64,000 nucleotides of DNA, taken from NCBI RefSeq assembly GCF_014109725.1, contig NZ_CP058554.1, forward strand, positions 1,116,001 through 1,180,000. Reading direction: 5' to 3'. The notes below the pieces were generated by a model. It saw only the letters and a list, made by a program, of their open reading frames with translations, searched no databases and was not told the origin of the DNA. The stretch's first letter is position 1. Every line of letters starts with the position of its first letter. The translations under genes were made by a program, and so were the position numbers. This document shows, piece after piece, positions 16,705 through 24,657 of this stretch. Source of the DNA: Comamonas piscis. GTDB taxonomy: Bacteria; Pseudomonadota; Gammaproteobacteria; Burkholderiales; Burkholderiaceae_C.

Positions 16705-17534
16705 GCAGCCGCCAAGCCCCTGCCGTTATTTACCGCCACACCTGGCTGGATACCTTCGCCGCCTGGCTGCTGGCGCTGCTGTGGATTCTGCCGCTGGCCT
16801 ATGCGTTCTGGACGGCGTTCCACCCTAGCGAATACGCGACTCGCTTTGACCTGGGCGCCCCCTGGACCTTGCAGAACTTTCGCCATGCTTGGGACGCGGC
16901 GCCGTTTGCGCGCTACTTTCTGAACACCACCCTGCTGGTGGCCATGATCTTGGCGGCGCAGCTGGTGCTGTCCACCTTGGCCGCCTTTGCCTTTGCGCGC
17001 TACCAGTTCCGAGGCAAGAACATCGCCTTTGCGCTGGTGCTCGTGCAGCTGATGATCATGCCCGACATCCTGCTGGTGGAGAACTACCAGACCATGGCCC
17101 GGTTGGGCCTGGTCGATACGCTCTTTGCGATTGGCCTGCCGTACTTTGCCTCGGCCTTTGCGATCTTTTTGCTGCGCCAGACCTTTATGGGCATCCCCAA
17201 AGAGCTGGACGAGGCCGCGCGTGTCGAAGGGGCCAGCACCTTGCAGATTCTCTGGCGCGTCTATGTGCCGTTGGCCCGGCCCGTCTACACCGCCTTTGCG
17301 CTGGTGTCGGTGAGCTTTCACTGGAACAACTTTCTCTGGCCGCTGATCATCACCAACAGCGTGGAATCGCGCCCGCTCACCGTCGGGCTGCAGGTGTTCT
17401 CCAGCGTAGAGCAGGGCGTGGACTGGTCCACCATCACGGCCGCGACCTTGATGACCTCGGCGCCGCTGTTGGTCGGCTTTATCCTGTTCCAGCGCCAGTT
17501 TGTGCAGAGCTTTATGCGGGCAGGGATCAAGTAA
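16701..17534 (+). CDS. ugpE: ABC transporter permease, UgpE-like
   Basis: This is the second membrane subunit, 277 residues with six spans, an EAA motif (ELDEAARVEGASTLQILWRV followed by YVPLARP) and the conserved C-terminal QRQFVQSFMRAGIK ending of the UgpE/MalG branch. It starts inside the ugpA stop (ATGA). No ugpQ phosphodiesterase gene follows, unlike in E. coli. Confidence 0.82.
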   Translation: MSSRQAPAVIYRHTWLDTFAAWLLALLWILPLAYAFWTAFHPSEYATRFDLGAPWTLQNFRHAWDAAPFARYFLNTTLLVAMILAAQLVLSTLAAFAFARYQFRGKNIAFALVLVQLMIMPDILLVENYQTMARLGLVDTLFAIGLPYFASAFAIFLLRQTFMGIPKELDEAARVEGASTLQILWRVYVPLARPVYTAFALVSVSFHWNNFLWPLIITNSVESRPLTVGLQVFSSVEQGVDWSTITAATLMTSAPLLVGFILFQRQFVQSFMRAGIK

Positions 17535-17572
17535 AAGCGCTAGAGTGGCGCTCTTTGGCTCAGGAGTCTTGC

Positions 17573-17971
17573 ATGTCCGCAACTGCTCAGGCTGGCGTGG
17601 TGCTGTACGTCAAGGATATTGAGCGCGTGGCGCAGTTTTATGCGCAGGTGCTGGGCCTGCAGGTGCAGCACCGCGAGCCTGGATGGGTAGTGCTGGCATC
17701 CACCGCCTTCCAGCTGGAGCTGCATGCGATCCCGGCCGACATCGCCGAGCGCATCCACATCAGCACGCCGCCCCAGCGGCGCGAAAACGTGGCGCTGAAG
17801 TTTTTTGTCACCGTGCCATCGCTGGCCGATGCAGGCGCCATCGCAGACAGTCTGGGCGGTGCGCTACTGCAAGCCGCCTGGGCAGGGCCAGGCTTTCGCG
17901 CCTGCAATGCGGTGGACTGCGAGGGCAATGTCTTCCAGCTGCGCGAGCCTGCGCCCGCTGCCCCCAACTAA
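17573..17971 (+). CDS. VOC (glyoxalase/bleomycin-resistance) superfamily protein
   Basis: This is a 132-residue single-domain protein with the beta-alpha-beta-beta-beta pattern of the VOC fold: VVLYVKDIERVAQFYAQVLGL at the start, and a C-terminal AVDCEGNVFQLRE strand with a glutamate where VOC enzymes bind metal. The substrate is unknown. An AGGAG site precedes the ATG. It lies 38 bases after ugpE on the same strand but is functionally unrelated in appearance, and is convergent with the deiminase gene. Confidence 0.75.
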   Translation: MSATAQAGVVLYVKDIERVAQFYAQVLGLQVQHREPGWVVLASTAFQLELHAIPADIAERIHISTPPQRRENVALKFFVTVPSLADAGAIADSLGGALLQAAWAGPGFRACNAVDCEGNVFQLREPAPAAPN

Positions 17972-18014
17972 CTGATCACACTTTCCCGGCAGGCCTCTCA
18001 GACGCCGCCTCCAG

Positions 18015-19106
18015 TCAGGCCGGTTGCTGCTGCGTGGTGCAGTGGATACCGCCGCCACCTGCGGCGATAGCATCGATATTGAGTTGCACAATATCGCGGC
18101 CCGGGAACTGCTCACGCAAGATTGCTTTGCAGTTGCGGTCCGCACGGGCATCGCCAAATTCAGGGCAGATGACGGCGCCGTTGCAAACATAGAAATTGAT
18201 ATAGCCAGCCGCAAAGTCCTTGTTCGCATACTGCGGCCTGACATCGTCAGGCCCCGGCATCCGCAGCACCTGCAAGGGGCGGCCGCGCGCATCGGTCGCT
18301 TTGCGCAAGATGGCCAGGTGGCGCTGGGTGACAGCATGCTCCGGTGAGGAGGTATCGTTCTCAAAACCAGCGACCACCACCCCGGGCGCACAGAAGCGGG
18401 CATAAAAATCGGTGTGGCCGTCGGTGATATCGCGTCCGGCAATGCCGGGCAGCCAGATCACCTTGTCGATTCCCAGCACGCGCTGCAATTCCTGCTCGCA
18501 TTGGGCCTTGCTGACGCCCGGGTTGCGGTTGCCATTGAGCACACAGCTCTCGGTGATGATGGCAGTGCCCTGGCCGTCCACTTCAATGCCGCCGCCTTCC
18601 AGGATCAGACTGCTTTTCAGCACCGGAACGCCGGCCGTTTTTGCGACAAAGGCCGCTACCTTGGCATCGTTGCGGTGCTGCTGCTTGTTGCCCCAGCCGT
18701 TGAAGTTGAAATCGACCCCGGCGAACCCGCCGCCTGCCTTCTTCACAAACACCGGGCCGGTGTCACGCATCCACAGGTCATCAATATCTTGTATTAGCAG
18801 CTTGACCTTGCTGCCGCACAGCCGTGCGGCCAAGTCGTAGTCTTGTGCGCTGACCAGCATCTGCACGGGCTCCAGCTGGGCAATGGTCTGTGCGATCAGT
18901 GCCAGATTGGCCTGTGCGCCTGCCTTCAGCCGCCGGCCCCAGATTTCGTCACTGGCGCCAAAGGCCATCCAGGTAGCAGCATGGCGCTCGCCTTCATCGG
19001 ACATGCGCCCTTGGCTGTCTGCCGCAGACGCGGACTGCACCGGCATGCCCACGGTGGCACCGGCGACCAAGCTGGTGCCTGCCGAAAGAAATTGTCGTCG
19101 TTGCAT
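18015..19106 (-). CDS. Agmatine deiminase family protein with a Tat signal
   Basis: The enzyme should convert agmatine to N-carbamoylputrescine and ammonia, or deiminate a related guanidino compound. Visible active-site pieces are DLWMRDTGP, EGGGIEVDG, DGHTDFYARF and the catalytic Cys356 in GGGGIHCTTQQQP near the C-terminus. Unusually the protein begins MQRRQFLSAG with a hydrophobic stretch ending SASAAD, a twin-arginine signal, so it would be folded in the cytoplasm and act in the periplasm. The ATG at 19106 has AGGGGAG upstream; earlier in-frame starts would bury the signal. It is divergent from a LysR gene. Confidence 0.85.
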   Translation of the reverse strand: MQRRQFLSAGTSLVAGATVGMPVQSASAADSQGRMSDEGERHAATWMAFGASDEIWGRRLKAGAQANLALIAQTIAQLEPVQMLVSAQDYDLAARLCGSKVKLLIQDIDDLWMRDTGPVFVKKAGGGFAGVDFNFNGWGNKQQHRNDAKVAAFVAKTAGVPVLKSSLILEGGGIEVDGQGTAIITESCVLNGNRNPGVSKAQCEQELQRVLGIDKVIWLPGIAGRDITDGHTDFYARFCAPGVVVAGFENDTSSPEHAVTQRHLAILRKATDARGRPLQVLRMPGPDDVRPQYANKDFAAGYINFYVCNGAVICPEFGDARADRNCKAILREQFPGRDIVQLNIDAIAAGGGGIHCTTQQQPA

Positions 19107-19243
19107 GGTGTTGGCTCCCCTGGGGTGGTTCGCGCCATTGCGCATCACATCTTGACCTGTCTTCATCACTTTTCCAATGGCTCCTTTCCGGAGCGTTTGC
19201 GTTGCCGAATGTTCGGACCAGGTCGCATTGTGGATGGCGCTAG

Positions 19244-19292
19244 GTATGAGATCAAATGATAAAATTTATGTTGATTCATTAATGTTTCTCAT
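19244..19292. promoter_or_regulatory. AT-rich divergent control region with imperfect dyad
   Basis: ATGAG at the left and CTCAT at the right flank an AT-rich stretch of about 47 bases directly before the lysR start. Such a region is the expected place for a LysR operator controlling itself and the divergent deiminase gene. Confidence 0.4.
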
Positions 19293-20183
19293 ATGTCTGA
19301 GCCGCGTATTCCTTCGATGAAGCTGTTGTTGGGTTTTGAGGCCGCTGCCCGGCTCGGCAGTTTCTCGCGCGCAGCGGATGAGCTGCATGTGACCCAGTCT
19401 GCTATCAGCCACCAGGTGCAGCAACTGGAGGCGCAGCTGATGCAGCCCTTGTTTCGCCGCGCGGGACGGGGCGTGGAGCTGACCATTGCAGGCGAGGTGC
19501 TGCTACGCAGCGTTCAGCGCTCGCTCAGCGTGCTGCGCAGCGGCGTGGAGCGCATTGGCACCTACCTCGATCCCGGCCTGGTGTCCCTGGTCTGCCCCGC
19601 GCCGCTGCTGCGCGGCTGGCTGCAGCCCCGGCTGCCCAGGTTGCAGGCGCTGCTGCCCGGGCTGAGCCTGGTGCTATCGGTCGATGAAAGCGCCCGCTTT
19701 GTCGATGAGATCGATGTTGATATCGCCATCAGCAAGCGGCCGCTGTTGCAGCCGGGCTTGCAAGAGCTGCCCCTGCTGCAAGACGAATGGCTGTTGGTAG
19801 CAGATGCGGGTATCGCCAAGAAGCTGGGCCGCATTCCGCAGGCGCAGCAGCACCTGCATACGGATGTGCTGTGTCTGGAAGAGAGCCTCACCGCAGAGGC
19901 CACCGCGCCGCTTTTTCTGGGGCCGCTGGCGCACTTTCGCAAGCGCGCTATTTATGACGATGCGCGCCTGGTGCTCGATGCCGTGTTGGCCGCCCAGGGC
20001 ATCGCTTGCTTGCCCAGCCTGCTGGTGGAGGGCTGCTTGGCCAGCGGGCAGCTGCAGGTGCTGCCGGGCTACCCGCGCTTGCCGGGCAGCACTTGGTGGC
20101 TGTCGGGTGCCGCAGGGCCTGCCCGCTCGGAGATGGTGTCGCAAGTTTTCCAATGGCTGACTGCGCAAGGCACAGCACGTTGA
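19293..20183 (+). CDS. LysR-family transcriptional regulator (GcvA-like)
   Basis: A DNA-binding helix-turn-helix occupies residues about 9-66 (FEAAARLGSFSRAADELHVTQSAISHQ is typical of the GcvA/AmpR group), followed by a periplasmic-binding-protein-like effector domain. Length is 296 residues. It is divergent from the Tat-exported agmatine deiminase and is the obvious candidate to control it, though no effector can be read from sequence. Confidence 0.88.
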   Translation: MSEPRIPSMKLLLGFEAAARLGSFSRAADELHVTQSAISHQVQQLEAQLMQPLFRRAGRGVELTIAGEVLLRSVQRSLSVLRSGVERIGTYLDPGLVSLVCPAPLLRGWLQPRLPRLQALLPGLSLVLSVDESARFVDEIDVDIAISKRPLLQPGLQELPLLQDEWLLVADAGIAKKLGRIPQAQQHLHTDVLCLEESLTAEATAPLFLGPLAHFRKRAIYDDARLVLDAVLAAQGIACLPSLLVEGCLASGQLQVLPGYPRLPGSTWWLSGAAGPARSEMVSQVFQWLTAQGTAR

Positions 20184-20248
20184 CCTTTACCGAGTGTTGT
20201 GGGCTACGCGGCATTCACCCTGCGATACGCAAGGTTGGAAAATTATGT

Positions 20249-20269
20249 ATGATGAGCAACATGCGAAAT
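20249..20269 (+). promoter_or_regulatory. Operator-like motif at the tetR start
   Basis: ATGATGAGCAACAT followed by GCGAAAT covers the first possible start codons of tetR. The same 21-base pattern occurs with two differences at 20914-20934, where the first 14 bases form a perfect palindrome. It may be a TetR autoregulatory site. Confidence 0.45.
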
Positions 20270-20884
20270 GACAATTCCAACACCCGAGCAGCTGCCAAGC
20301 AAGCGACACATGAGCGCATTGTGTCGGTCGCAGCGCGCGCCATCCGCCGCAGCGGATATGGAGGCACGGGGGTGGCCGACATCATGAAAGAGGCGGGCCT
20401 GACGCATGGGGCCTTCTATGCGCATTTCGCCTCGCGCGAGGCGATGTTGGCGGAAGCTGCCAGTCTGGCCTGTGCAGAATCTGCTGCCGTGGTGGCCGAT
20501 GTGGCCGCCCAGGCTGCGCTTGACCAGGGCTGGGAGGCCCTGCTCCGTGCCTACCTGTCCAAGGCCCACGTGCAGCATGCCGAGCAGGCTTGCCCCCTGG
20601 TTGCCCTGGGCTCCGAGACCGCTCGCCAGGCTCCGGAAGTGCGCCGCGTGACCACCCAGCACATCAAGGGCATGGTGGATCTCATCGCCCGCCAATCGCC
20701 CGATTGGGGGCAGGCGCAAGCCCACGAGCGTGCCATGGTGACCTTGTCCACGATGGTGGGCAGCCTGTTGCTGGCCCGTGCGGTCGATGATCCGGCGCTG
20801 TCGGACAGCTTGCGCGAAGCGGCGCTCAAACAACTGCTGCCAGTCGATCAGGCAACCGACCATGCATCTGACAGCGGCGCCTAG
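20249..20884 (+). CDS. TetR-family transcriptional regulator
   Basis: The N-terminal helix-turn-helix (IVSVAARAIRRSGYGGTGVADIM, then GLTHGAFYAHF) is typical of the TetR AcrR-like group, and the C-terminal domain is helical with a conserved CPLVALGSE segment. Starts at 20249, 20252 or 20261 give 211, 210 or 207 residues. TATGAT at 20248-20253 could be a -10 box, which would make the ATG at 20261 the start of a leaderless message. It probably controls the SDR gene downstream, which has a matching motif. Confidence 0.87.
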   Translation: MMSNMRNDNSNTRAAAKQATHERIVSVAARAIRRSGYGGTGVADIMKEAGLTHGAFYAHFASREAMLAEAASLACAESAAVVADVAAQAALDQGWEALLRAYLSKAHVQHAEQACPLVALGSETARQAPEVRRVTTQHIKGMVDLIARQSPDWGQAQAHERAMVTLSTMVGSLLLARAVDDPALSDSLREAALKQLLPVDQATDHASDSGA

Positions 20885-20913
20885 CAGCGCGCCGCTTTTT
20901 TTTGATTTCAAAT

Positions 20914-20934
20914 ATGATGATCATCATGCGAAAT
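20914..20934 (+). promoter_or_regulatory. Operator-like palindrome upstream of the SDR gene
   Basis: ATGATGATCATCAT (20914-20927) is a perfect 14-base palindrome followed by GCGAAAT, the same tail as at the tetR start. It lies 30 bases after the tetR stop and 240 bases before the SDR start, so it may mark a promoter giving a long leader. Confidence 0.5.
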
Positions 20935-21173
20935 TCAACCTTGCAAGCGTTGGTGTTGGATCGCCCTGGCAAAAAGAGCTGGCTGTTGTGCGCAGTTGCG
21001 CGAGTCCGCAGCGCTGATCGGGGCGGGTGCTCCGTCCGGTCGCAGATCGTGTTCTTCCCTTTGAATGCACCCCTGACGCACTGGCCTCTGTTACGGCCAG
21101 CCATGCCCAGGGGAAAAGTCCCCATCCAGCGCCATTGCGCGCTTCTTCAACCTCGGTAAATGTGGAGATTCCC

Positions 21174-21881
21174 ATGAAAATTGCTAACGCTGTCGTTCTT
21201 GTCACCGGTGCCAACCGTGGCATTGGCCAGGCCTTTGTGCGCGAGTTGCTCGCCCGTGGTGCCAGCAAGGTCTATGCGGGTTCACGCGATCCTGCCAATG
21301 TCAGCCCACAGGCAGGGGTGCATCCGCTGCGGCTGGATGTCAACAATCCCGAGGACGTAGCGGCTGCGGTGGCACAGGCGCCAGATGTGACCCTGGTGAT
21401 CAACAACGCCGGCATCGCGCAGACAGGTGGTTTTCTAGCCGAAGACAGCGAAGCCGTGGCAAGGCGCATGTTTGAAACCAATTTCTTCGCCGTATTGCGC
21501 ATGAGCAAGGCCTTTGCGCCGGTGCTAGCAGCCAATGGCGGTGGTGGCTTGCTCAATGTGCTGTCGGTTGCCTCCTGGTTGAACGGCAGCGATCTGGCCG
21601 CTTACTCGGCGAGCAAGTCCGCCGCGTGGTCGCTCACCAATTCGCTGCGCTACGAGCTGGCTGCCCAGAAGACGCAGGTGTTGGGCCTGCACATGGCCTT
21701 TGTCGATACCGACCTGACACGCGGGCTGGAGGCCCCCAAGTCCAGCCCCGCGGATATCGTCAGCCGCACGCTTGATGCGCTGGAAGCAGGACTGGACGAG
21801 GTACTGGCCGATGACTTGACGCAGCAAGTCAGACGCGGACTGGCGGCGGACCGGCCCAGCTACCTGCCGCAGCGCGGCTAA
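21174..21881 (+). CDS. Short-chain dehydrogenase/reductase
   Basis: This is an NAD(P)-dependent SDR of 235 residues. The nucleotide loop TGANRGIG lies near the N-terminus, with NNAG in LVINNAGIA, the catalytic serine in VLSVASWL and YSASK as the Tyr-xxx-Lys pair. The ATG at 21174 has TGGAG upstream. The substrate is unknown. It is downstream of tetR and shares an operator-like motif with it, a common arrangement for stress- or xenobiotic-inducible reductases. Confidence 0.88.
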   Translation: MKIANAVVLVTGANRGIGQAFVRELLARGASKVYAGSRDPANVSPQAGVHPLRLDVNNPEDVAAAVAQAPDVTLVINNAGIAQTGGFLAEDSEAVARRMFETNFFAVLRMSKAFAPVLAANGGGGLLNVLSVASWLNGSDLAAYSASKSAAWSLTNSLRYELAAQKTQVLGLHMAFVDTDLTRGLEAPKSSPADIVSRTLDALEAGLDEVLADDLTQQVRRGLAADRPSYLPQRG

Positions 21882-21917
21882 GCACCTGTTCAAAGGCCTG
21901 GTTGCTGGTAGCAGGTA

Positions 21918-22443
21918 TTAGGCGTGCAGCACCAGCTCAAAGCCTTCCGCCGCTGACGGCGCGACAAAGTGCTGGCTGATCAGGTCAAACTGCGCATCGC
22001 TGGTTTCAAACGGATGCTCGCCCGAGGCATTGCGCGCCCGCAGGCGGCGCTTGCATTCCTCGTCGGGCAGTTGCAGCCAGTGCAGCGCATGCGGGGCCCC
22101 TGCTGCTTCAAAAATGCTGCGCGCCCAGGCGCGGGTGCTGGGGGTGTTGGACGGGAAATCCAGCACCACGGAAGTACCCGCTTGCAGCAGCGACACGATA
22201 TGGGGCTGCATCGCACCGCGCAGTCTGGCGGACAGCAGGACATAGTCCTGGATCGACACCAGCGCATCCGGGTAGAGCTGGGGCGAGCCAGGCATCTTCG
22301 CTGACCAGCACGCTGCGGGGCTGCGCCGCAAGTTGCCGGGCGAGGGTGGATTTTCCGGACGCGATCTTTCCGCAGAGCAGGTGCAGGGTGCCGGCATCTC
22401 TGCCTCTATCGGCGAATGTGTCAGGCGCTTGGGTGGTGTTCAT
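21918..22443 (-). pseudogene. P-loop AAA/kinase-like ATPase, frameshifted
   Basis: Two overlapping frames together make one family protein of about 174 residues. The first part (start 22443, preceded by AAGGAG) carries the Walker A motif GKIASGKSTLARQL and ends in VSEDAWLA. The second frame continues LYPDALVSIQDYVLLSARLR to the C-terminus FELVLHA. The switch occurs at a run of four C on the minus strand (plus-strand GGGG 22280-22283); three C would restore one frame. This may be a true inactivating mutation, a phase-variable tract or an assembly error. Homologues are small nucleoside- or zeta-like kinases of unknown substrate. Confidence 0.75.
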
Positions 22444-22476
22444 TTCATCTCCTTCGAGGAAACCCCAGAGACGGAA

Positions 22477-22497
22477 AACCCACCTCCAGGGTGGGTT
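22477..22497 (-). terminator. Probable terminator of the GNAT gene
   Basis: AACCCACC pairs with GGTGGGTT over a five-base loop, and on the minus strand it is followed by TTCC rather than a long T-run. It lies about 125 bases beyond the GNAT stop and before the start of the P-loop gene. Confidence 0.45.
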
Positions 22498-22622
22498 GCT
22501 TGCTTGCGTGGCCGCGCGCTATCCCACCGTCGGTTCGACGATGCGAATAATTCGGGCGGTAGTACAAAGAGCCATCAGCGCAATGTAGCAGAAGCCTGGT
22601 CAGCCTGCAGCACTGCGCACCG

Positions 22623-23078
22623 TCAAGCGCGCCGCTTGCTCAGGCGGATATCGCCATCGCCGATATTGCTCTCTTTGCCCCAGCCCAGGTGGCGGTAGAG
22701 GCGTGCTGCGCGGCTGGATTTGGCCGTCTCCAGCCAAGCGGCTTCATGCTGCGCAAACAAGGCCTGCTCGCAGGCTTGGCACAGGGCGCTGCCGAGGCCC
22801 CGGCCTTCGTGGTCGCTGCGCACAAACAGCGCAAACAGGCAGGCGCTGTCCAGGTCCACCATCGCAAAGCCGGCGACCTCGTCGTCGACCGTGGCGACCC
22901 AGGCGCAAGGGGTGCTGCGGATGGCCTCGGCAATGGACTCGGGCGTGACGCCGACGGCGGCCAGCTCTGCGCTGGTCATGCTGTTCTCTTTGACTGCCAG
23001 GCGCACATGGAACATGGCTGCTACATCGCCCACGGTGGCGGGGCGGATCTGAAAGGAATCTGGGGTGTTGTTGCGCAT
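22623..23078 (-). CDS. GNAT-family N-acetyltransferase
   Basis: This is a 151-residue acyl-CoA-dependent acyltransferase fold. Strands FQIRPATVGDVAAMFHVR and WVATVDDEVAGFAMVD lead to LFALFVRSDHEGRGLGSALCQ, whose G-R-G-L-G turn is the acetyl-CoA pyrophosphate loop. The C-terminus RLYRHLGWG is typical. I chose the ATG at 23078; an upstream in-frame start would extend into the divergent promoter. The acceptor is unknown. Confidence 0.82.
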   Translation of the reverse strand: MRNNTPDSFQIRPATVGDVAAMFHVRLAVKENSMTSAELAAVGVTPESIAEAIRSTPCAWVATVDDEVAGFAMVDLDSACLFALFVRSDHEGRGLGSALCQACEQALFAQHEAAWLETAKSSRAARLYRHLGWGKESNIGDGDIRLSKRRA

Positions 23079-23197
23079 CGCCCGACTATAGAGGCGCTGG
23101 GTCTGGCTTGGGGCGCTGACACGAAAAACGCCTGGCCCCTGCTGCACAATGGCAGGCGATGGCGCCAGCCGGCGCGGCTATCCACAGAGTTTTCCAC

Positions 23198-24058
23198 ATG
23201 CAAATACTGACCTGGAATGTGCAATGGTGCTGCGGCCTCGATGGCCTGGCCGATCCGGCGCGCATTGTGCGCCATGCGCTGGCGATGGGCGAGGGGGCGG
23301 GCGGCATTGATGTGCTGTGCCTGCAGGAGGTGGCCGTGGGCCACAGCGGGCTGGCGGGCGCACCGGGTGACCAGGTGGCGCAGCTGCAGGCGCTGCTGCC
23401 GGGCTGGCAGCTGTTTTTTGCTGCCACCACCGATGGTTTTGATGCCAGCGGCCAGCGCCGTAGTTTTGGCAATGTGGTGGCCAGCCGTTTGCCGGTGGCC
23501 GAGGTGGCGCAGCACCGCTTGCCCTGGCTGGCGGAGGTGGGCGTGGTGAGCATGCCCCGGGGCTGCTTGGTGCTGACGGTGCGCGACCCGGTGCTGGGCT
23601 TGGTGCGTGTGCTGTGTACCCATCTGGAATACCACAGCGCCAGCCAGCGCCTGGCGCAGGTGCAGGCGCTGCGGGCGATCCATGCCGAGTCATTGGCGCA
23701 GCTGGCAGCACGGCCGGGCACGGCACCTGCAGCCACGCCCTACACGACACCAGCTCACACGCCGCATGCGGTGCTGTGTGGAGACTTCAACCTGCATGCT
23801 GGCGAGGCGGCCTATGCTGCCCTGGTGGCTGCGCAGGCCGATGGCTCGGCGCTCTGGCATGACAGCTGGCCCTTGCTGCATGGCAGTGCGCCGCAGCCGC
23901 CCACCTTCTGCCTGTTTGACCGCACCTGGGGCCCTGCACCGGTGGCCTGTGATTTTGCGCTGGTCAGCGACAGCCTGCGCAGCCATGTGCGGGCCTGGCA
24001 CAGCGACAGCGCCACGCAGCTGTCCGACCACCAGCCGGTGCTGCTGTCCCTGGCTTGA
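23198..24058 (+). CDS. Endonuclease/exonuclease/phosphatase (EEP) family hydrolase
   Basis: This is a metal-dependent phosphodiesterase fold with 286 residues. Conserved pieces are the N-terminal ILTWNVQW (Asn), VLCLQEV (metal-binding Glu), THLEYHS (His), GDFNLH (Asp and Asn) and the C-terminal SDHQPV (Asp-His). There is no signal peptide, so it is likely cytosolic. The ATG at 23198 is the first that fits the fold start. The family includes nucleases and lipid phosphatases; the substrate cannot be told. Confidence 0.85.
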   Translation: MQILTWNVQWCCGLDGLADPARIVRHALAMGEGAGGIDVLCLQEVAVGHSGLAGAPGDQVAQLQALLPGWQLFFAATTDGFDASGQRRSFGNVVASRLPVAEVAQHRLPWLAEVGVVSMPRGCLVLTVRDPVLGLVRVLCTHLEYHSASQRLAQVQALRAIHAESLAQLAARPGTAPAATPYTTPAHTPHAVLCGDFNLHAGEAAYAALVAAQADGSALWHDSWPLLHGSAPQPPTFCLFDRTWGPAPVACDFALVSDSLRSHVRAWHSDSATQLSDHQPVLLSLA

Positions 24059-24126
24059 AATATGCGACCTTGGCCTGCACTTGGGCCTTCAAGGTCTGCC
24101 TATGATGGGCAGCAGGAGAGAGCGCC

Positions 24127-24564
24127 ATGACCGAAGACAGCTTGCACATTGTGTGCCCCCATTGCCATACCACCAACCGCGTGCAGCGCGCGCAGCTGGC
24201 CCAGCAGCCCGATTGCGGCAGCTGCCACCAGCCCTTGTTCAGCGGCGAACCGGTCGCGCTGGATGCCGACAGCTTTGCCAAGCAGTTGGGGCGCAACCAC
24301 ATCCCCGTGGTGGTGGATTTCTGGGCTCCCTGGTGCGGACCCTGCCTGCAGATGGCGCCCGGCTACGCCCAAGCCGCCAAACAGCTGGAGCCCCGGCTGC
24401 GCTTTGCCAAGCTAGATACCGAGGCCTACCCGCATGTGGCCCAGCCCTTCAATATCCGCAGCATTCCGACGATGGTGGTGTTCAAAGGCGGCCATGAGGC
24501 GGCACGCATCTCCGGCGCGATGCCACTGGGTGAGATCGTGCGCTGGCTGCAGTCGGTTTTGTAA
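24127..24564 (+). CDS. trxC: Thioredoxin 2 (TrxC)
   Basis: This is a cytosolic disulfide reductase with an N-terminal zinc-binding extension. Two CxxC pairs (CPHC and CGSC) in the first 38 residues precede a thioredoxin domain with the WCGPC active site and the cis-proline in IRSIPTMV. The 145-residue length matches TrxC. An AGGAG site precedes the ATG. TrxC is commonly induced by oxidative stress; no OxyR site could be confirmed here. Confidence 0.95.
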   Translation: MTEDSLHIVCPHCHTTNRVQRAQLAQQPDCGSCHQPLFSGEPVALDADSFAKQLGRNHIPVVVDFWAPWCGPCLQMAPGYAQAAKQLEPRLRFAKLDTEAYPHVAQPFNIRSIPTMVVFKGGHEAARISGAMPLGEIVRWLQSVL

Positions 24565-24583
24565 AAAGCGTTGCCCCATGAAA

Positions 24584-24616
24584 AATGCCATCCGTGTGGA
24601 TGGCATTGCTGTTTTT
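24584..24616. terminator. Bidirectional terminator between trxC and phoX
   Basis: AATGCCATCC (24584-24593) and GGATGGCATT (24598-24607) form a perfect 10-bp stem with a GTGT loop. On the plus strand GCTGTTTTT follows, and on the minus strand TTTCAT follows a T-rich stem base. A second stem, AGAGCGCG with CGCGCTCT (24621-24628 and 24639-24646), lies nearer to phoX. Confidence 0.85.
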
Positions 24617-24657
24617 GCAGAGAGCGCGCGAGTGGCCACGCGCTCTCAAACAGGTTC

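Noticed and set aside
23178..23197. Two DnaA-box-like sequences (CTATCCACA and TTTTCCACA)
   Set aside because: Both deviate from TTATCCACA, there are only two, and no origin-associated genes (dnaA, dnaN, gidA) are nearby.
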